The translations under genes and the position numbers were made by a program. DNA of 64,000 nt from Hyaloperonospora brassicae (taxonomy: Eukaryota > Oomycota > Peronosporomycetes > Peronosporales > Peronosporaceae): NCBI GenBank assembly GCA_947650285.1, contig CANTFL010001080.1, forward strand, positions 1 to 64,000. The letters run 5' to 3'. The notes under the pieces were generated by a model. That model was not told where the DNA came from. It made no database searches and saw only the letters and a list, made by a program, of their open reading frames with translations. Within the stretch, counting starts at the first letter, position 1, and every line of letters starts with the position of its first letter. Of the stretch, positions 1 to 12,600 are shown in pieces.

Positions 1-853
1 CCCAACTATCAAATTCGCGACGGGTCTCCTGCAGCACGGCATCCCCGATTTTCACCGCATCTTTGCCTAAGAGCATGCGACTGGGAATTGCCTTGCCGGC
101 GCAACGGCCGGTCTTGGTGAGCACTTCGACGATCACTACCGCGCCCTTAGCTGGATCGCCAGGCTGCTTTTCTCCGGACGTCGTGTCGTTGAGCCGGGTG
201 ATGCGGTCGTGCAGAGGTTGTGTGATAGGCAAGTAGTCTGGAATCGAGTTCTTCATGGGCAAGAAGCCCTTGCCCAGAATTGATGTGCGGAACGAGCCTG
301 GTTCAATGATCGTCACTTCGATCCCAAAAGGCTCCAATTCGGCGCGCAAGGCCAGTGTAAGCCCTGCCAGAGCGAACTTGGTGGCGCCATACACGCCCAT
401 CATCTGTATCCCAGTCCAGCCACTCGCGGACCCAATGTTCGCAACCACACCAGACCGTTTAGCACGCATGTGGGGCAGTACAGCCCGCAGCATACGCAGC
501 GCTCCGAATACGTTAGTGTCGAACTGCTGGTACGCCTCTTCGCTTGAGCACTCTTCAATTGCTCCACCAAGCAAGAAAGCCGCATTGTTCACGAGGATGT
601 CGATAGTGCCGTAGAAAGTGAGCGCTTTCGCAACCATCTTTTCAAGCTCCGCATCATCTGCTGTCACATCGAGCGCCAGCGTGCGAGCGCCTCGGTCTTC
701 AAGATCCCGAAGTTTGCTCACGTCGCGAGCAGTGGCAATCACGTGATCTCCTCGAGCAAGCGCCTTCACTACGATTTCCTTGCCGAAACCTGAGGAGCAT
801 CCAGTCACGAGCCACACCTTTTTAAGATCGCTGACTTGAGAAGTCTCACTCAT
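1..853 (-). CDS. Short-chain dehydrogenase/reductase (SDR), 3' end cut by window edge
   Basis: The reading frame opens at an ATG at 853 and stays open to base 1, giving at least 284 residues, so the C-terminus lies outside the window. The N-terminal Rossmann fold shows the cofactor motif TGCSSGFG at about residues 18-25, then VNNAA near 90, the catalytic serine in NIGSASG, and the catalytic pair YGATK (Tyr and Lys). The family uses NAD(P)(H) to oxidise or reduce alcohols, ketones or related substrates; the substrate cannot be told from sequence. The residues after YGATK (IEPGSFRT) fit classical SDRs of the retinol dehydrogenase or oxidoreductase type. No signal peptide is visible, so it is probably cytosolic. 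No intron is needed. The NNAG motif reads NNAA, a common variation. Confidence 0.93.
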   Translation of the reverse strand, partial: MSETSQVSDLKKVWLVTGCSSGFGKEIVVKALARGDHVIATARDVSKLRDLEDRGARTLALDVTADDAELEKMVAKALTFYGTIDILVNNAAFLLGGAIEECSSEEAYQQFDTNVFGALRMLRAVLPHMRAKRSGVVANIGSASGWTGIQMMGVYGATKFALAGLTLALRAELEPFGIEVTIIEPGSFRTSILGKGFLPMKNSIPDYLPITQPLHDRITRLNDTTSGEKQPGDPAKGAVVIVEVLTKTGRCAGKAIPSRMLLGKDAVKIGDAVLQETRREFDSW

Positions 854-3210
854 GATGAAATAGGGAGCAGTTGGTTTGCACTGGCAGATTAAAAAGTGAC
901 CAACAAAGCTTTTGGAGAGAAAGTTGACGCGTTAATCGTGTTTATGATCTTTTGAGGCTGTCGAGTCTATCAATGATGACCTCCGGATCAGATGTGTAAA
1001 GGCTTCATGCGTGGGAGCTGTCTACCCAGCCAACGAGGGCCTTGGTTACCCGAGGTGTTCCCGAAGAAAACCAGTAAGAGCCTTCTTTGTCGGGCGAGTG
1101 GGAGTCCGCGATCGCTCGATGGATGCGTTGGCGTCCTACGCACTGCACTTCTGTCGGTTGAATTTGCACCTTCTACCATGTTCCTCTGGCGGTAGTAAAC
1201 GCGAGATCCAGCGGCAGCTGAATGGTCAAGACACATCACGTGAAGCTTCAATGACGTAGACACGACCTCAAGTCGCAATGCATGGGTCGGCAGGCAGCTT
1301 CCCGACGCGTGCAACTACCACCCACAGCGCTGTCCCACTACATTTGGCCTGCGGATACATCGTTGATCCTTCGATTCGGCGCTTACGTGTGAAGCACGAG
1401 CGTTTGCTTCATGCATGTACCATAGCCAAGTCCCGAACTACGTCCTTGCCCCAGCGAAATCGAGGCTTCGACAAACAAGTGCTGAATGCAGCTGTCGACG
1501 TCACTTTTGTCAAAGAGCCCAATGAGATGATAGGGAGGCCGAGCAATGGCGAAAGGCGTACAGACACGTCTGCGGTCAAGCATAATGCATCATTACGACA
1601 AGTAGCATGAACTAAAACATCTTCTCTGTCCATGCCCGACGTACAACATACCAACCACGACGGCGTGTGCTCACTCAGTCGTCTTGGACTGTGGGGCGAC
1701 TGCTAAGGATCGATACGTTATCCCCCGCTTTGTTGATCGAGACATTGACAGCTTCGTAGGCTCCCGTAGCATCATGTCGATCAGACGCTTTTCTACTCGT
1801 GGTCTGCAGGTGACCCGAACTAGAGCAGCGGCAGACAGGCCGTATGCACGGTCCAGAGCAACTCGCGCCCGCGCCATCCCTAGGCAGTAGAGGTACAAGC
1901 AGCCATACTTCATTCAAGTCTCGCAGATCCTGTGAAAGACTGACGCCGTGAGGGAACCATCAGCTGCCCCTTGAGCGAGGCATTGCAGTCATGTCTGCGT
2001 GACCCGTATGGCAGAAGGCCTTGCGCCCATCATAGGAAGAAGCATGGACGATGAAAGCTCAAAAGAAATTTGGCCGACTGCAGCAATTGCCGTCACAACG
2101 TACGGATTGTCTGACCAAGCGTGCGACGTGATGCATGCGACGTGCGCGAGAGACAACAGCGAACACACCGATTGTTTCCTACTCTCTTGATCGGTGTCTC
2201 TCTTCGGCGAAGGCGAAGGTCAAAGCCATCGTTCAAATGTCAGTCGGCGTAGCACAGACGTCGATGTACGCAGCAGGAAACATGCACGGCCCGTCCATTC
2301 AGTGGCAACGTTATACGTGAGGAGCTACGACCGTGTGCGGACTGGCAACAGCAGGTACCACCTACCAGCAGCCAGCAACATGCAATACTAGAGACGGCGA
2401 CGTGCGGCGGTCTTAGAACTCCGCACATAGTCACTTCGGCAAGAGCCTCATGAGCAGGGCATTTGTTTAGGACGTCGTCGGGCGGTTGCTACGTTACTTG
2501 TCTAGCGTCGTAGGTACTACTGCAACCTATGCCATAGCATCTTAGACGTTCCTGGGACATTTTTGCGTGCCAGAGCCATGTAAGTTGGCCTGGCGTCCGG
2601 AATAAGAGCGAAAATGGGATGTCAATCGAATGATCCGACAGCGCACAATCTGATACTTGCGCGGATTAGACTCACGTTCTTTTCTGAAGGGCGCTGTACT
2701 ACGCGCCATCGCTTCATTCAAAGAATGCGTACGAAGATGTTAGCCCGAAGTCTCTCACGTGAGCCTTACGCAGCCTGAAACAGGTCGTGTGAGAAAGAAT
2801 AAACACCGAGTCTTCTGTATGCAGCTTTCTCTGTCACCACATGCGTCTCTGCTGCAACGTCTTCTAGTCTCTTGCGTTGATAATAGCGACTGCAGATGGG
2901 TACGAGGTGGCGTCCAGCAGCTCCGCAGGCCCAGACATTCCGTGCTCTCGAGCTCAAATGGAAGTCGAGGTCGAGTTCTCCGACCGCTTCTCTCACGAGC
3001 AGCAAGTAAAGAACACACTTTCATTGATGCAGAAGCCTCACTGTCACCAACAGGACTAGTCTCTCGTATTGCATTGCACGCAGCGTAACTCCACGAACGT
3101 CGTAGCTCATTTCGGAATCCACTTCCTCCAACACACACACACACACACAAGTCGCACGACCTTCTTCACAGTCATTCACGACCCCGAAAGAAAAAACTAC
3201 AAGAAACGCC
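854..3210. other. Intergenic, no supported gene
   Basis: About 2.4 kb between the divergent SDR (-) and multicopper oxidase (+) genes. All open frames are short, overlap each other on both strands and show no recognisable domain. It must contain both promoters. The last 200 bases hold a CA microsatellite and a pyrimidine-rich stretch with TCATTCA at about 3171, close to but not matching the oomycete initiator consensus. Confidence 0.6.
3129..3149. repeat. (CA)n microsatellite
   Basis: About ten CA units, roughly 60-80 bases upstream of the multicopper oxidase start codon, so in its promoter or 5' leader. Confidence 0.9.
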
Positions 3211-4959
3211 ATGCGTCTCGTTTCGACCACTTCCACTCTAAGTATCCTGCTGCTCGGCAGGGCACATGAAGCAATGGCTGCCGTGGTGCGCTACGACTGG
3301 AACTTCACGACACTCGATCCCACTATCTTTGATGGTGTCAGGGGTGCTTTCGGCTACGGGATCAACAACGAGCCATGCGACAAGCACCCGATCGACGTCG
3401 TCCTTGGCGACGAAGTGGAGGTCCACGTCACAAATCAACTCACTGAGCCAACGTGTATGCACTGGCATGGACTCAAGCAGCTCGGGACCCAAGAAATGGA
3501 CGGGACTTCTGGCATCACGCAATGTCAGATCCAGCCCAACGTGACGGCCATTTACCGGTTCACGCCGGACAAATGCGGCACCTTTTGGTACCACGGCCAC
3601 GAAGAAGTGCAATACGCGTACGGTCTCCGTGGCTCGCTCATTGTCCATTGCCCCGAAGACAAGAAGCAGAGCTGGGAGAGCGACGTCGAAGCAGAGTATA
3701 CGGTCCTTCTTGGCGACTGGTACCACGACTTGCCTGCGGGGGCCCCCATTTGGGACACGGTTCTGATCAACAATATCGGTCGCTATGACTGTGCCGTAGC
3801 GCAAGCTGCTGGTTTAGAGTGTGTCCCGGGACGCCCATTGCCTCGATTCCAGTTCACACCAGGGAAAAAGTACCTCCTTCGGCTAATCAACGCATCGGCT
3901 TTGGCAGCGTTCAAAGTCAGTCTTGACGGACACATGTTCCAAGTCGTTGCAAGTGATGCCGACTACCTCGAGCCCTCGACGCCCGTCAACTCTGTGACGA
4001 TCAATGCAGCCCAGCGATACGACATTCTCGTGCAAGCCAAGTCGACACCGTCTGAACAAAACGATGTCGTCCAGCAACAACAACAAGGGGGTAACGAAAC
4101 GGATCCAGAAGCGACAGCAGCAGCGCTGGGCTCGTACTGGCTGCGCGTTAACTCGCTCTTTGGTGTTCCTTGGACTGCTCGCTTAGCCAGCGACGTCCCT
4201 GCAGGCTTCAACCCCGACGCGCTTGCCATCATCGACTATGAAAGCAATGCCACCGCAGACCCGACCACATCGAGCTGGCCCACGGACGTGACCATCGGCG
4301 AGTTTGACTATATTCCAGCCGAGCCAGTCGAGCTCCCAGCAGTTCCTGATCAACGCATTATGGTGGAGTTCACGCTGGCCGTGCTTCCTGCAAACCCGGG
4401 GCGGTTTCTCGGATACGTCTCGGTCGACGAAGGTCCTTTCAGCTCGCTTGTGACGCCAGAGATTCCACCGCTATTCTCGATCGCACAAGGTGCTGCCACC
4501 GAAGACCTTCCAGTCACAGCAAACGCGATCAAGCTGAACCACAACGAGCACGTTGAAGTGGTCGTAGTGAACGAGACACCGGATCAGCACCCGTTCCACC
4601 TACACGTCCACTCGCCATGGATCGTTGGAAGTGGCCACGCTTCGCGAGACGCAATCCTATCGGGCAACATCACGGCTTTGCGGCTCAGCGGACCCATGCA
4701 GCACGACGTCTTTACTGTGCCAGAGTGCTTGACGGATGACTCGGGTGCTTGCACGGACATGGGCTACGTTGTCTTTCGCATGAACGCCGACAACCCGGGG
4801 GTGTGGCTCATGCACTGCCACATCGACTGGCACTTTGTGATCGGGTTGTCCGTGCTCTTTGTCGAGGCAGAGGATGTCCTGCACGAAGAAGGTCTTGCTG
4901 CTTTCTCACCTAACATGCTGTTGAGCGTGTGCAACCGAGATGGCAACTTCACCCTCTAG
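3211..4959 (+). CDS. Secreted multicopper oxidase (laccase/ascorbate-oxidase type)
   Basis: Single-exon protein of 582 residues starting at an ATG in a good context. Residues 1-23 form a signal peptide (hydrophobic STLSILLLG, then small residues), so the enzyme is probably secreted. The four copper-binding regions are all present: HWHG near residue 84, WYHGHEE near 126, HPFHLHVH near 460 and HCHIDWH near 536. Three cupredoxin domains are implied. The family oxidises phenols, ascorbate or similar donors and reduces O2 to water. After the Cys of HCHIDWHFVIGL the type-1 copper axial position is Leu, as in plant and some ascomycete laccases rather than the high-potential Phe form. A QQQQQ run and several N-glycosylation sites lie in the middle domain. 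Substrate and exact subfamily are not decided by sequence. Confidence 0.95.
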   Translation: MRLVSTTSTLSILLLGRAHEAMAAVVRYDWNFTTLDPTIFDGVRGAFGYGINNEPCDKHPIDVVLGDEVEVHVTNQLTEPTCMHWHGLKQLGTQEMDGTSGITQCQIQPNVTAIYRFTPDKCGTFWYHGHEEVQYAYGLRGSLIVHCPEDKKQSWESDVEAEYTVLLGDWYHDLPAGAPIWDTVLINNIGRYDCAVAQAAGLECVPGRPLPRFQFTPGKKYLLRLINASALAAFKVSLDGHMFQVVASDADYLEPSTPVNSVTINAAQRYDILVQAKSTPSEQNDVVQQQQQGGNETDPEATAAALGSYWLRVNSLFGVPWTARLASDVPAGFNPDALAIIDYESNATADPTTSSWPTDVTIGEFDYIPAEPVELPAVPDQRIMVEFTLAVLPANPGRFLGYVSVDEGPFSSLVTPEIPPLFSIAQGAATEDLPVTANAIKLNHNEHVEVVVVNETPDQHPFHLHVHSPWIVGSGHASRDAILSGNITALRLSGPMQHDVFTVPECLTDDSGACTDMGYVVFRMNADNPGVWLMHCHIDWHFVIGLSVLFVEAEDVLHEEGLAAFSPNMLLSVCNRDGNFTL

Positions 4960-6633
4960 TTCTGCGGCATTGGATGCACAAGGGGAGATGGACGACGAGC
5001 TAGGACGTAGCGCTGAAGAAGAAGAGATGTTGGTGCGTGAGTAGGGACTGTAGGGACTGTAGGGAATAGATTGAGACTAGAAGAAGTAGGGAGAGGCGGC
5101 AAGCGCGCGAGTAGGGGTAGTTAAGAATAGGCAAATGGTAGCAGAAGGATCATCTCGTAGTATACTCGCTGTGTCATGTGGGTTGTCGCCGCTGCTTTGA
5201 CCCACGCGAAACTAACACACACATCCAGTCATCGTTCTACAACAGGCGCTTCGTCGACCCGTCAACGACGCAGACTGCTCATGATTGATCCCGTGCTTCG
5301 GCAAGCACGCAACCTGCAGTAGACACACTAGACCTCCAGCGTCTGTAGCTTTTTGGTAATGTCTCAAGGAGCTCATTTCGTCGTCTTCGTTGCGATATAC
5401 GTCAACGTAACGTGAACTGCGATAAACGACGCAGTGTCGCCATGTCTGAATAAGCGTCACCACGTTTCTGTCGACAAGTGCAAGCATCCTTTCTTCAGAA
5501 AAGAGATCAAACCTTTGCTTGGCTTTTCAGACCCTTTCCACGTCATAGCGGAGTATCGTTGTCGCAACGGCAGACTTGTTTTTCTCGATAAAATGAGCCG
5601 ATAGTGTGCAGTCTGCTAAACGAACGACAATTCTCGTTGCGTTTCCGCAATTGACGAATAGCGATGACAACAAGCTGTTTTATGCAATTAGCTTCATTCG
5701 ACTGTATCCCTCCGTAGCTGTTGAGCTAACCAATCCGACCCGTGATACACTCAAACTTGCCAGTGCTTGAATCTTCTCGCTTGACAAGGAAAACGTGTAC
5801 TGGTGGCCAAAGAGCCTATAGACCGGCTCTTGAATGGGCCGCATTTTTCTGATGGAAACAAGAATGTTGCCCGGCTGATGCGATGTGTCAGTCACTCGGC
5901 AAGTATCATGCTGTACATGAAAACCATACAACATGTTGTCGCATGCATGCGACTGTAGCACGCTCTCGCAATGAGAGCAAAAGTCGCCTAGTGCTACCAC
6001 ACGTTGTCAGCAGATGCAATGGCTGGGCTCGCAATAGTGGCATCTTTTTTTCATTTCGACAAGTGTGATGAAGATGCATTGTTTTGCTGACATTCCACTT
6101 GAAGGATAGCAGAACACGGTTGCTTTATAACTGACACGACACAGGGGAAGCAAACTAAAACACGTCTTGAAGATCAAGAGAGTAAGTGGTATTTTGTTGA
6201 TCCTAGATCGAACCAAATACGAAACGCTGCGGCCCACTCGACCATGATGTGTAGTCCACGCATTTCCATTTGCAAGCGGCAACACTAGCTAGGTATACTT
6301 ACGATAATCATGAGTACACGTGAGTTCGCAATCAGATGCAGCTGGCTAAGTAAGCGGGAAGCAGCTTGTCAGACGCTAGGTATCGCGGCGTTACCTTTGC
6401 AGCAAGATGATGCCATATGAAAGGTCGAGCCTTCGCATCAGCTGCCAGCGCACCTCCAACGGGGAATACGTCCATCCACTTTCGAGCAACCTTGACCACA
6501 TCGACCCACCCTCCCCAATCCCACCTGCACATTTCGTACCTATCGTCGAACACACACATACACTCTCACTCTCTCGCTCCGCTTCAACTGTCGTCCGCGC
6601 TCGCCCGTCCAACCCGTCAGTCCGTGTCAACAC
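4960..6633. other. Intergenic, no supported gene
   Basis: About 1.7 kb after the multicopper oxidase stop. It begins with a short tandem array of TAGGGACTG at about 5041-5068. Only overlapping short frames are seen. The last 200 bases are pyrimidine-rich with several TC-rich runs and form the promoter and 5' leader of the ATM gene. Confidence 0.55.
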
Positions 6634-9600
6634 ATGGCCACGCGCGACGCTGCATGGCACCAGTTCTCTGCGCTGTGCAACGACCTGCGCGACGTCAAGA
6701 CCTCCAAGTCCGCGTCGGACGCCATCAACCACCTGCAGGTGTTCATGAGCGACGCGCAGAGCCGCCAGCTCGTGCATCGCTGGCGAAGCTGGGGCTTTCT
6801 CCTGCACCGTCTGTTGCACGTGATCAAGACCGAAATGCGCGCGTGCCTGGCCACGAATCCCAAGCGCAAGCGCACGACGACCAGTGCGCACGCGAAAATG
6901 CCACCGCTGCAGCACTGGCACTACCTGCGCACGGAGCTCGAGTCGGCGCACGTGACGGCCGACGGACCGTTGCTGCACTTGGACGCAAACGGCCGCGAAT
7001 GCATCTGCCAGTTGTTCACTTTTTCGGTCGCGGTGATCACGTGTCCAAAGCCCGTGGCGCTTGGCCACAGCGTGGAGGTGCGTGTGGAGAAAGAAGCTTG
7101 GCTGACAGTGGAAGTGCTGGCGCAGTATCGCGTGTACTGCGTCATGCTGGACGTTGACGAGTGGAAGGGACTTCTTGAGCTGACAATTGCAAGCTTTTCG
7201 CCAAGCTTGGAGCGAGGACGACTGACAGGAGACGTCGAGACGGCCACGACGCGTGCGAGGGTTCTTCGGCTATTGCTGAAAAACTGTCCGTTTGACTTGA
7301 CTTCGGTGATCCCGAGCATGACTTTGCAGATTACAGCTTGGTTTGAAGCTGCGAATGTGGATCACATGGTAGACTTATTGCTGTCTATAGCGTCGACGTT
7401 ACTGGAGACACTGACGGATATGATGCGGACGAATCGTGGAGCGATCGCGCTGTATTTGCTTCCGCGAGGATTGGCAGTTCTGGAGTTTATCTGCAAGTCG
7501 AACAGGTCTAGAAAGAATGGAATCCGGGGTGCACCTGCAGAGTTTGTGATGCAATTCCTCGATCTTTATCGGCATCATACGACGGCTGACTCGGAAGTAA
7601 GCTACTTGTCTCCTAGTGAGCTACTGCGCGAGCTGAAGAAGCTTGTCCACGTTGCTATGAGCTCAGGGGAAATTAGTCTCGTGATGACGCAATTCAACTC
7701 GGCCCGAGAGCGGAAACTGGGGAACGCACTGGGGGTCGACGACCTAGAGATTCGACGCTTAGCTTGTATTGCCGACATCATCTTTCACCACGACCACTTG
7801 GTGTCAGAGCAGATGCGTGCCGCCAGTGGCGATCTGACACGAGGTTGTGCTCTGCCGGAACAGTTTGATGCCGGGAGCAAGCGCCTGAGGTGTACTTCGA
7901 CCGAACTAGCGTGGGAGGTTGTCATCGAACATATTTTTGAGAGCCCTCGAACAGAAACTCAGTACGTATCAGCAAGCTCAGTGTCACCTGCATCACAGCG
8001 GCAAACACCGTCAGTTGCGTATTTGTCAAACAATTCTCGTGCATCTCAGTCCAGACGAATTGATGCAAAACAAACCAATGATGCAGGCTCGTGGTTGTTG
8101 CTGCTTCTTTCCATTCTACGGCGTCATGGTGATTACTATGTATCCAATCGCATCGGCGACTTGATAATGGTGATGCAGAAACTGGGAGATATGTTGGTCG
8201 TCAAAGAAGTGGGAAAGTTGCAATCACTGACGCTGCAAATTTTAGTTCAAATGGCGTCGCTTTCGGCACGCTTTCGCGACCAGTGCAGTGACTACTTGAG
8301 CGAACACTGGGCCAATGTGTGGCAAAACCTGCTCCGACCAGAGCTCCCTTACGCCCGCGCTACGGAGGGAATAGGCTTAATTAGAGGTCAAGCGGGCGAT
8401 GCTGTGCTGACACTTCTGAACTGCTGTATATCGTTTGAACTTGTTTCGATACACTTTATTGAGGCCAGCAGCGCGCATTTGTGGAATTTGCCTGCGTTTC
8501 GGGAACCAACATCTGACAGCCCAGTTTCTCGAGGAGATACCATGAGACCTTACGCAAGAACATCGATGGCTTCCATATGCTTGTTGTTGTCCCTACTTCG
8601 TTCTATCCAGCTGCCAGTGGGAGCCGATACAAACACAGCACTACCACAGAAGCACAATTTGTTCAGCACCAACGGTAATTCTCTTGACGATAGATACGAG
8701 TCGATCCAGTTAAGAATGATCCGGACAGTGTTTGACCATCTCCGTGCGCAAGTATTCCACAGAAACATTGCAGTTTCTCCTGGAAACTCAGCAAATTCGG
8801 TCACAAAGATAGACTGGCAAACGGAAGTGTCGCCAACAGTGTATGTATACGTCATACGGTCATTCTTTGGTCAGACGGTCTCAAAGATGGATGCTCGAGA
8901 AACTGTTTGGACTTCCGAGTTGCTCCGCAAGTTTTCAGCAACAAGCGAAAAAGAATGTGAGGGTTGGATTGCCGGTGAGGAGATGAATGGCTTTGGAGTG
9001 GCTTTTTGCATGCGTGAGCACGGTCTGGAATATCTCTCTATGGCTTCTCCACCGTCCACCGGGGCTATGCCATCTGCATTTTTCCTGTCTACACGGGCGG
9101 TGACCGGTAATGTCGTTGGAATGGACGAGTCGGGTTGGTACGACGGGCCAGACATGTGCGAGAAAAAGACTGACGACTTTTTTGAGCGGCTCGCTGTTCC
9201 GTCTTGTCTATTGAGAAATCTGATCCCTCGTCCAAATGCGTTTCTTAGTGACTGTTGTCCGAAAATCCGTCATTCTTGTGCTCAATCTTTCTCGAAGAGC
9301 GTCAAACAAGTTATGGGTGAGGAAGTGGTTCATTTGTTTTCTGATTTGCTGCTCGAAATATCGGGCAATTTGCCGTCCGATGGATGCAGTTCAACCAAAG
9401 GTTTGCAAGTGCTGGCAAATTCGCTGGACGTAAGGATTTTTACTCGAACATTGGCTCGATATATCTTTACCTGGTTGTTCTTGCTATGTTAACAATACCT
9501 GTGCGTTTCTAATCGAGATAGGTTGGCTTGGTTCTCGCAGGGCTCTATGCTGACGAAGTCGTAAACTGCTCAGATAGTTTGAGCAGAAGCTCGACCAGTG

Positions 9601-12600
9601 TACTTCCATTGTTGAAGCAATACTTTGATATTGTTGCAAACTGTCTGAAGCCAAGTGTGATCAAGCAAGCGCAGCATAGTCACTCTATGTCAGAGAATAT
9701 TGTACACATACTGCGCAGGCTCCACACGCTGATTCTGCTTTCGCAAGGCCAAAGCACACTTGCGGGGTATCATCATCCGTCAGCAGATCCAATTGATGTA
9801 CGCGTCTCGTCCGACATTTACTCAGCGACCAGTGCCATTGTTGAGACGCTAGAAGTCTCACTGGCTTGTAGTACGCCAACGAAAGCCACGGAGCAATTGT
9901 CGCCTCGGCCGCACACCCGTTTCCATTCGATCCGCGGTAGACCGAGCTGGACACCGAGTTCGAGTCATGCGTCACAGTTACAGCTTCAAAGTCAACCCAC
10001 ACAGAAGGAATATGATGCTATGGATGAAGGGTGAGTCTACTTGGCAGTTACGTTTACAATCTCATACTAATTATGCGTATCGTGGACACGGCTTGGATGC
10101 GTTTAGTGAGGAAAACAATGTCCTTCATGACCGTCCTGCTAGTCGCGTGATACAAGAATGTATTGGCGTATGGTGCATCCGTTTAATCTTGCTGCTCAAG
10201 AGAGATGGCGGTTTTTCCGCTGTGAAGAAGTCTTTAGAGTGTCTCCAATTGGACCCTGATTTTGTGCTGGCAGTAGCTGCTCTCATCTGCGGTGTCACGG
10301 GCCACGACAGTCTGGAGACGTTTGTCAAACTAATTGATCACGCTGCAGAAGAAGGTATGAGTGAACATGGTGCTTTGTCTACTGCCCGCGGTGAGAGTTG
10401 CCGAGCGCCGATCTTTCTTTCTCAGGTGCTGTCAGCTATCAAACTTGCAGGTTTGGTGTATGAAAAGCGCAAGTATGAGCACGGTGAATCACCTCCAGCG
10501 CTTCTATTGGAATGTGCCAAGAAGTATTTGAACGTCATGGCTAATGCTGGATCCAAAGCGAATTTACGTATGTCACGAAGAGCCGAGCTACAGTGTCTTG
10601 GGGTGTTTTTCCGCCTAGACACGCACGAGTTTCATGCGTTCGAAGAAGCATGTGTAAGTGGGCTCACAGACTGCGACGCGAGTGTGCGTGTCGTAGCGTC
10701 ACGCTGTCTTCAGTCCGTATACTTTATGTATCCTGAAGGCGGCGCAAGCATTTTTCGGCACTTTTACACAGAACTAAGACCTTTGATCGATGCACCACCC
10801 GTAGAACTCAGCGCCAAGGAGGGGCAAACTCTTGCTAATGTGAAAGGAAATCATCAGTCAACTGGGCACGAAATTGCCGACCCGCGGTTGTCCATGGACT
10901 TGTGCTTGTCTGTGCTGCTGGGCCTGTATGTGAGCGCTTGCTCATCTCAGATAGCGGTTCCCGCAGTTCTCCAAGCATGCGTGGAGCTAGCATCAATGAA
11001 TGGGTCGCTGTACGCTGCAGGTACTACTTCGCTAATTTCGATCTGCCTACGCGCAATTGCGGCGTTCTATAGGTACACAAGCGTTTCGGATTTGCTGGAC
11101 GACCACTTTTGCAGCCTTTGGCAAGAATTTATTGTTGCAAGTCACCGGTGTACACAAGCGAACAGCGAGGACACTTTTGGGTGGATAAAGAGCGATCCGA
11201 TAGACCCTCTTCCCAATGGAAAGCTGTTGTTGCAGCGGTTTCCACTGTCAGCACTTCTTGGTGAGAAGATCAATTCAGCTGCCCGGAGATCGAATTTTGC
11301 AGCAAAATTAGACATGGTTCTTTCAGTTGGTGTGCTTCACAGCTTCGTTTATGGAGAACAGATTCAAACAAAAAGGAGCCGTTTCGGTTTTGTTAATGAT
11401 CTGGCAGCCTATCTCTACAACATTCGAGACAATGAGAAAGAGCATGATGTTTTTGTGGGAGAGATTGGCGAGCAATTGACGACGGATCTGTTTGCTTTTT
11501 CGTTCATCTTATTGGCATATCCGGATCCAGTGCTGAATGAGGTTGCGAAGCGGATACTTGAAGAAGCAGAGGAACGAGCACGAGTGCGCGTTCTCACTTT
11601 ATCGCATCTTGGACATATCACAAGCAAGATGGCTCGGTTTATAGTGTGGGGTGTTGTTGACGGCACGGACAACGAGCGATGTTCTCCAGGCAATTTGTGG
11701 TCAGATGCACTACAAGCAATGAAAGAGAAGTACTCCGAGTTCGACTGGAGAACCACGAATGTGGCCGATCTGCTCTGCGACTTTTACGTTCTTTTGCTAG
11801 GGGCAGAACTCTTTTCCCCGAGAGCTGTGTGTGCGGTGGAGTGTTTCAAGGCTTTTGCTGCTGCAATATGTGATACAGTGACTGATAGCTCTGTATTGCA
11901 GCATTTGTTGCTGCTCATATGTTTCCAGGCAATCAAGCGTCTAGCAACTGGGCATGAGCGACGCATTGGAAGTACATTGTCGCACCTAGTTCGCTCGTTA
12001 TGTGAGCGCTTTCTCGATAATGCGGACACGTTTGGAAGATGTGTTGGGTTTGTAGTGCAAGAAATCAGTGACATTTTGTCAGACGGTGGTGAGAAGGAGC
12101 AGAGAGTTTTAGACGCCAAGTCTCTTGGCGTCAAATCGAAGAAGAGTCTAAGTTTGAATGCAGACGATCGAGCAGAACTGGAGTGGGTGATTCTCGCTAT
12201 ATGTAGTGGCTTGGGTGGCGGGTTAGGAAAGTACACTCATGACATCAACGTGGTCCCAAATGGGATATCAGGAAGCCTCGACAAGCTCAATGATTTGCTT
12301 ATCAGAAGTCAGCAGCAGGTTTTTTCGGAAGCAAGGGAAAGCGGGGACGGCATCGTGGGCCGACGAAATCAAGCAAAGAAGGAGATCGAGACGTTTATCC
12401 AGAGGGTGCGTTCTCGCGGTGCCAGGTTCTACAACCCACTGCCCTTCAGCAGTTCGTTTCGGACAAACACGATTGAGGATAGACGGCATGTCCACGTCGA
12501 TGCACAAGCTTCAACGAAGTCGTCCGCAGATGTCGAGCTGTCTGCTCTGACCGCTAGCATCCGAGCTGTGCGAGACTGTATGCCGTCAACAAGGGGACTG

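Noticed and set aside
6417..7157. 246-codon plus frame overlapping the ATM start
   Set aside because: Different frame from the ATM protein, low-complexity, no domain; the ATM frame is conserved.
9488..9540. Alternative ATM intron 9488-9540
   Set aside because: It keeps frame, but the donor GTTAAC is poor. The 9430-9521 intron has GTAAGG, CTAAT and ATAG and also keeps frame.
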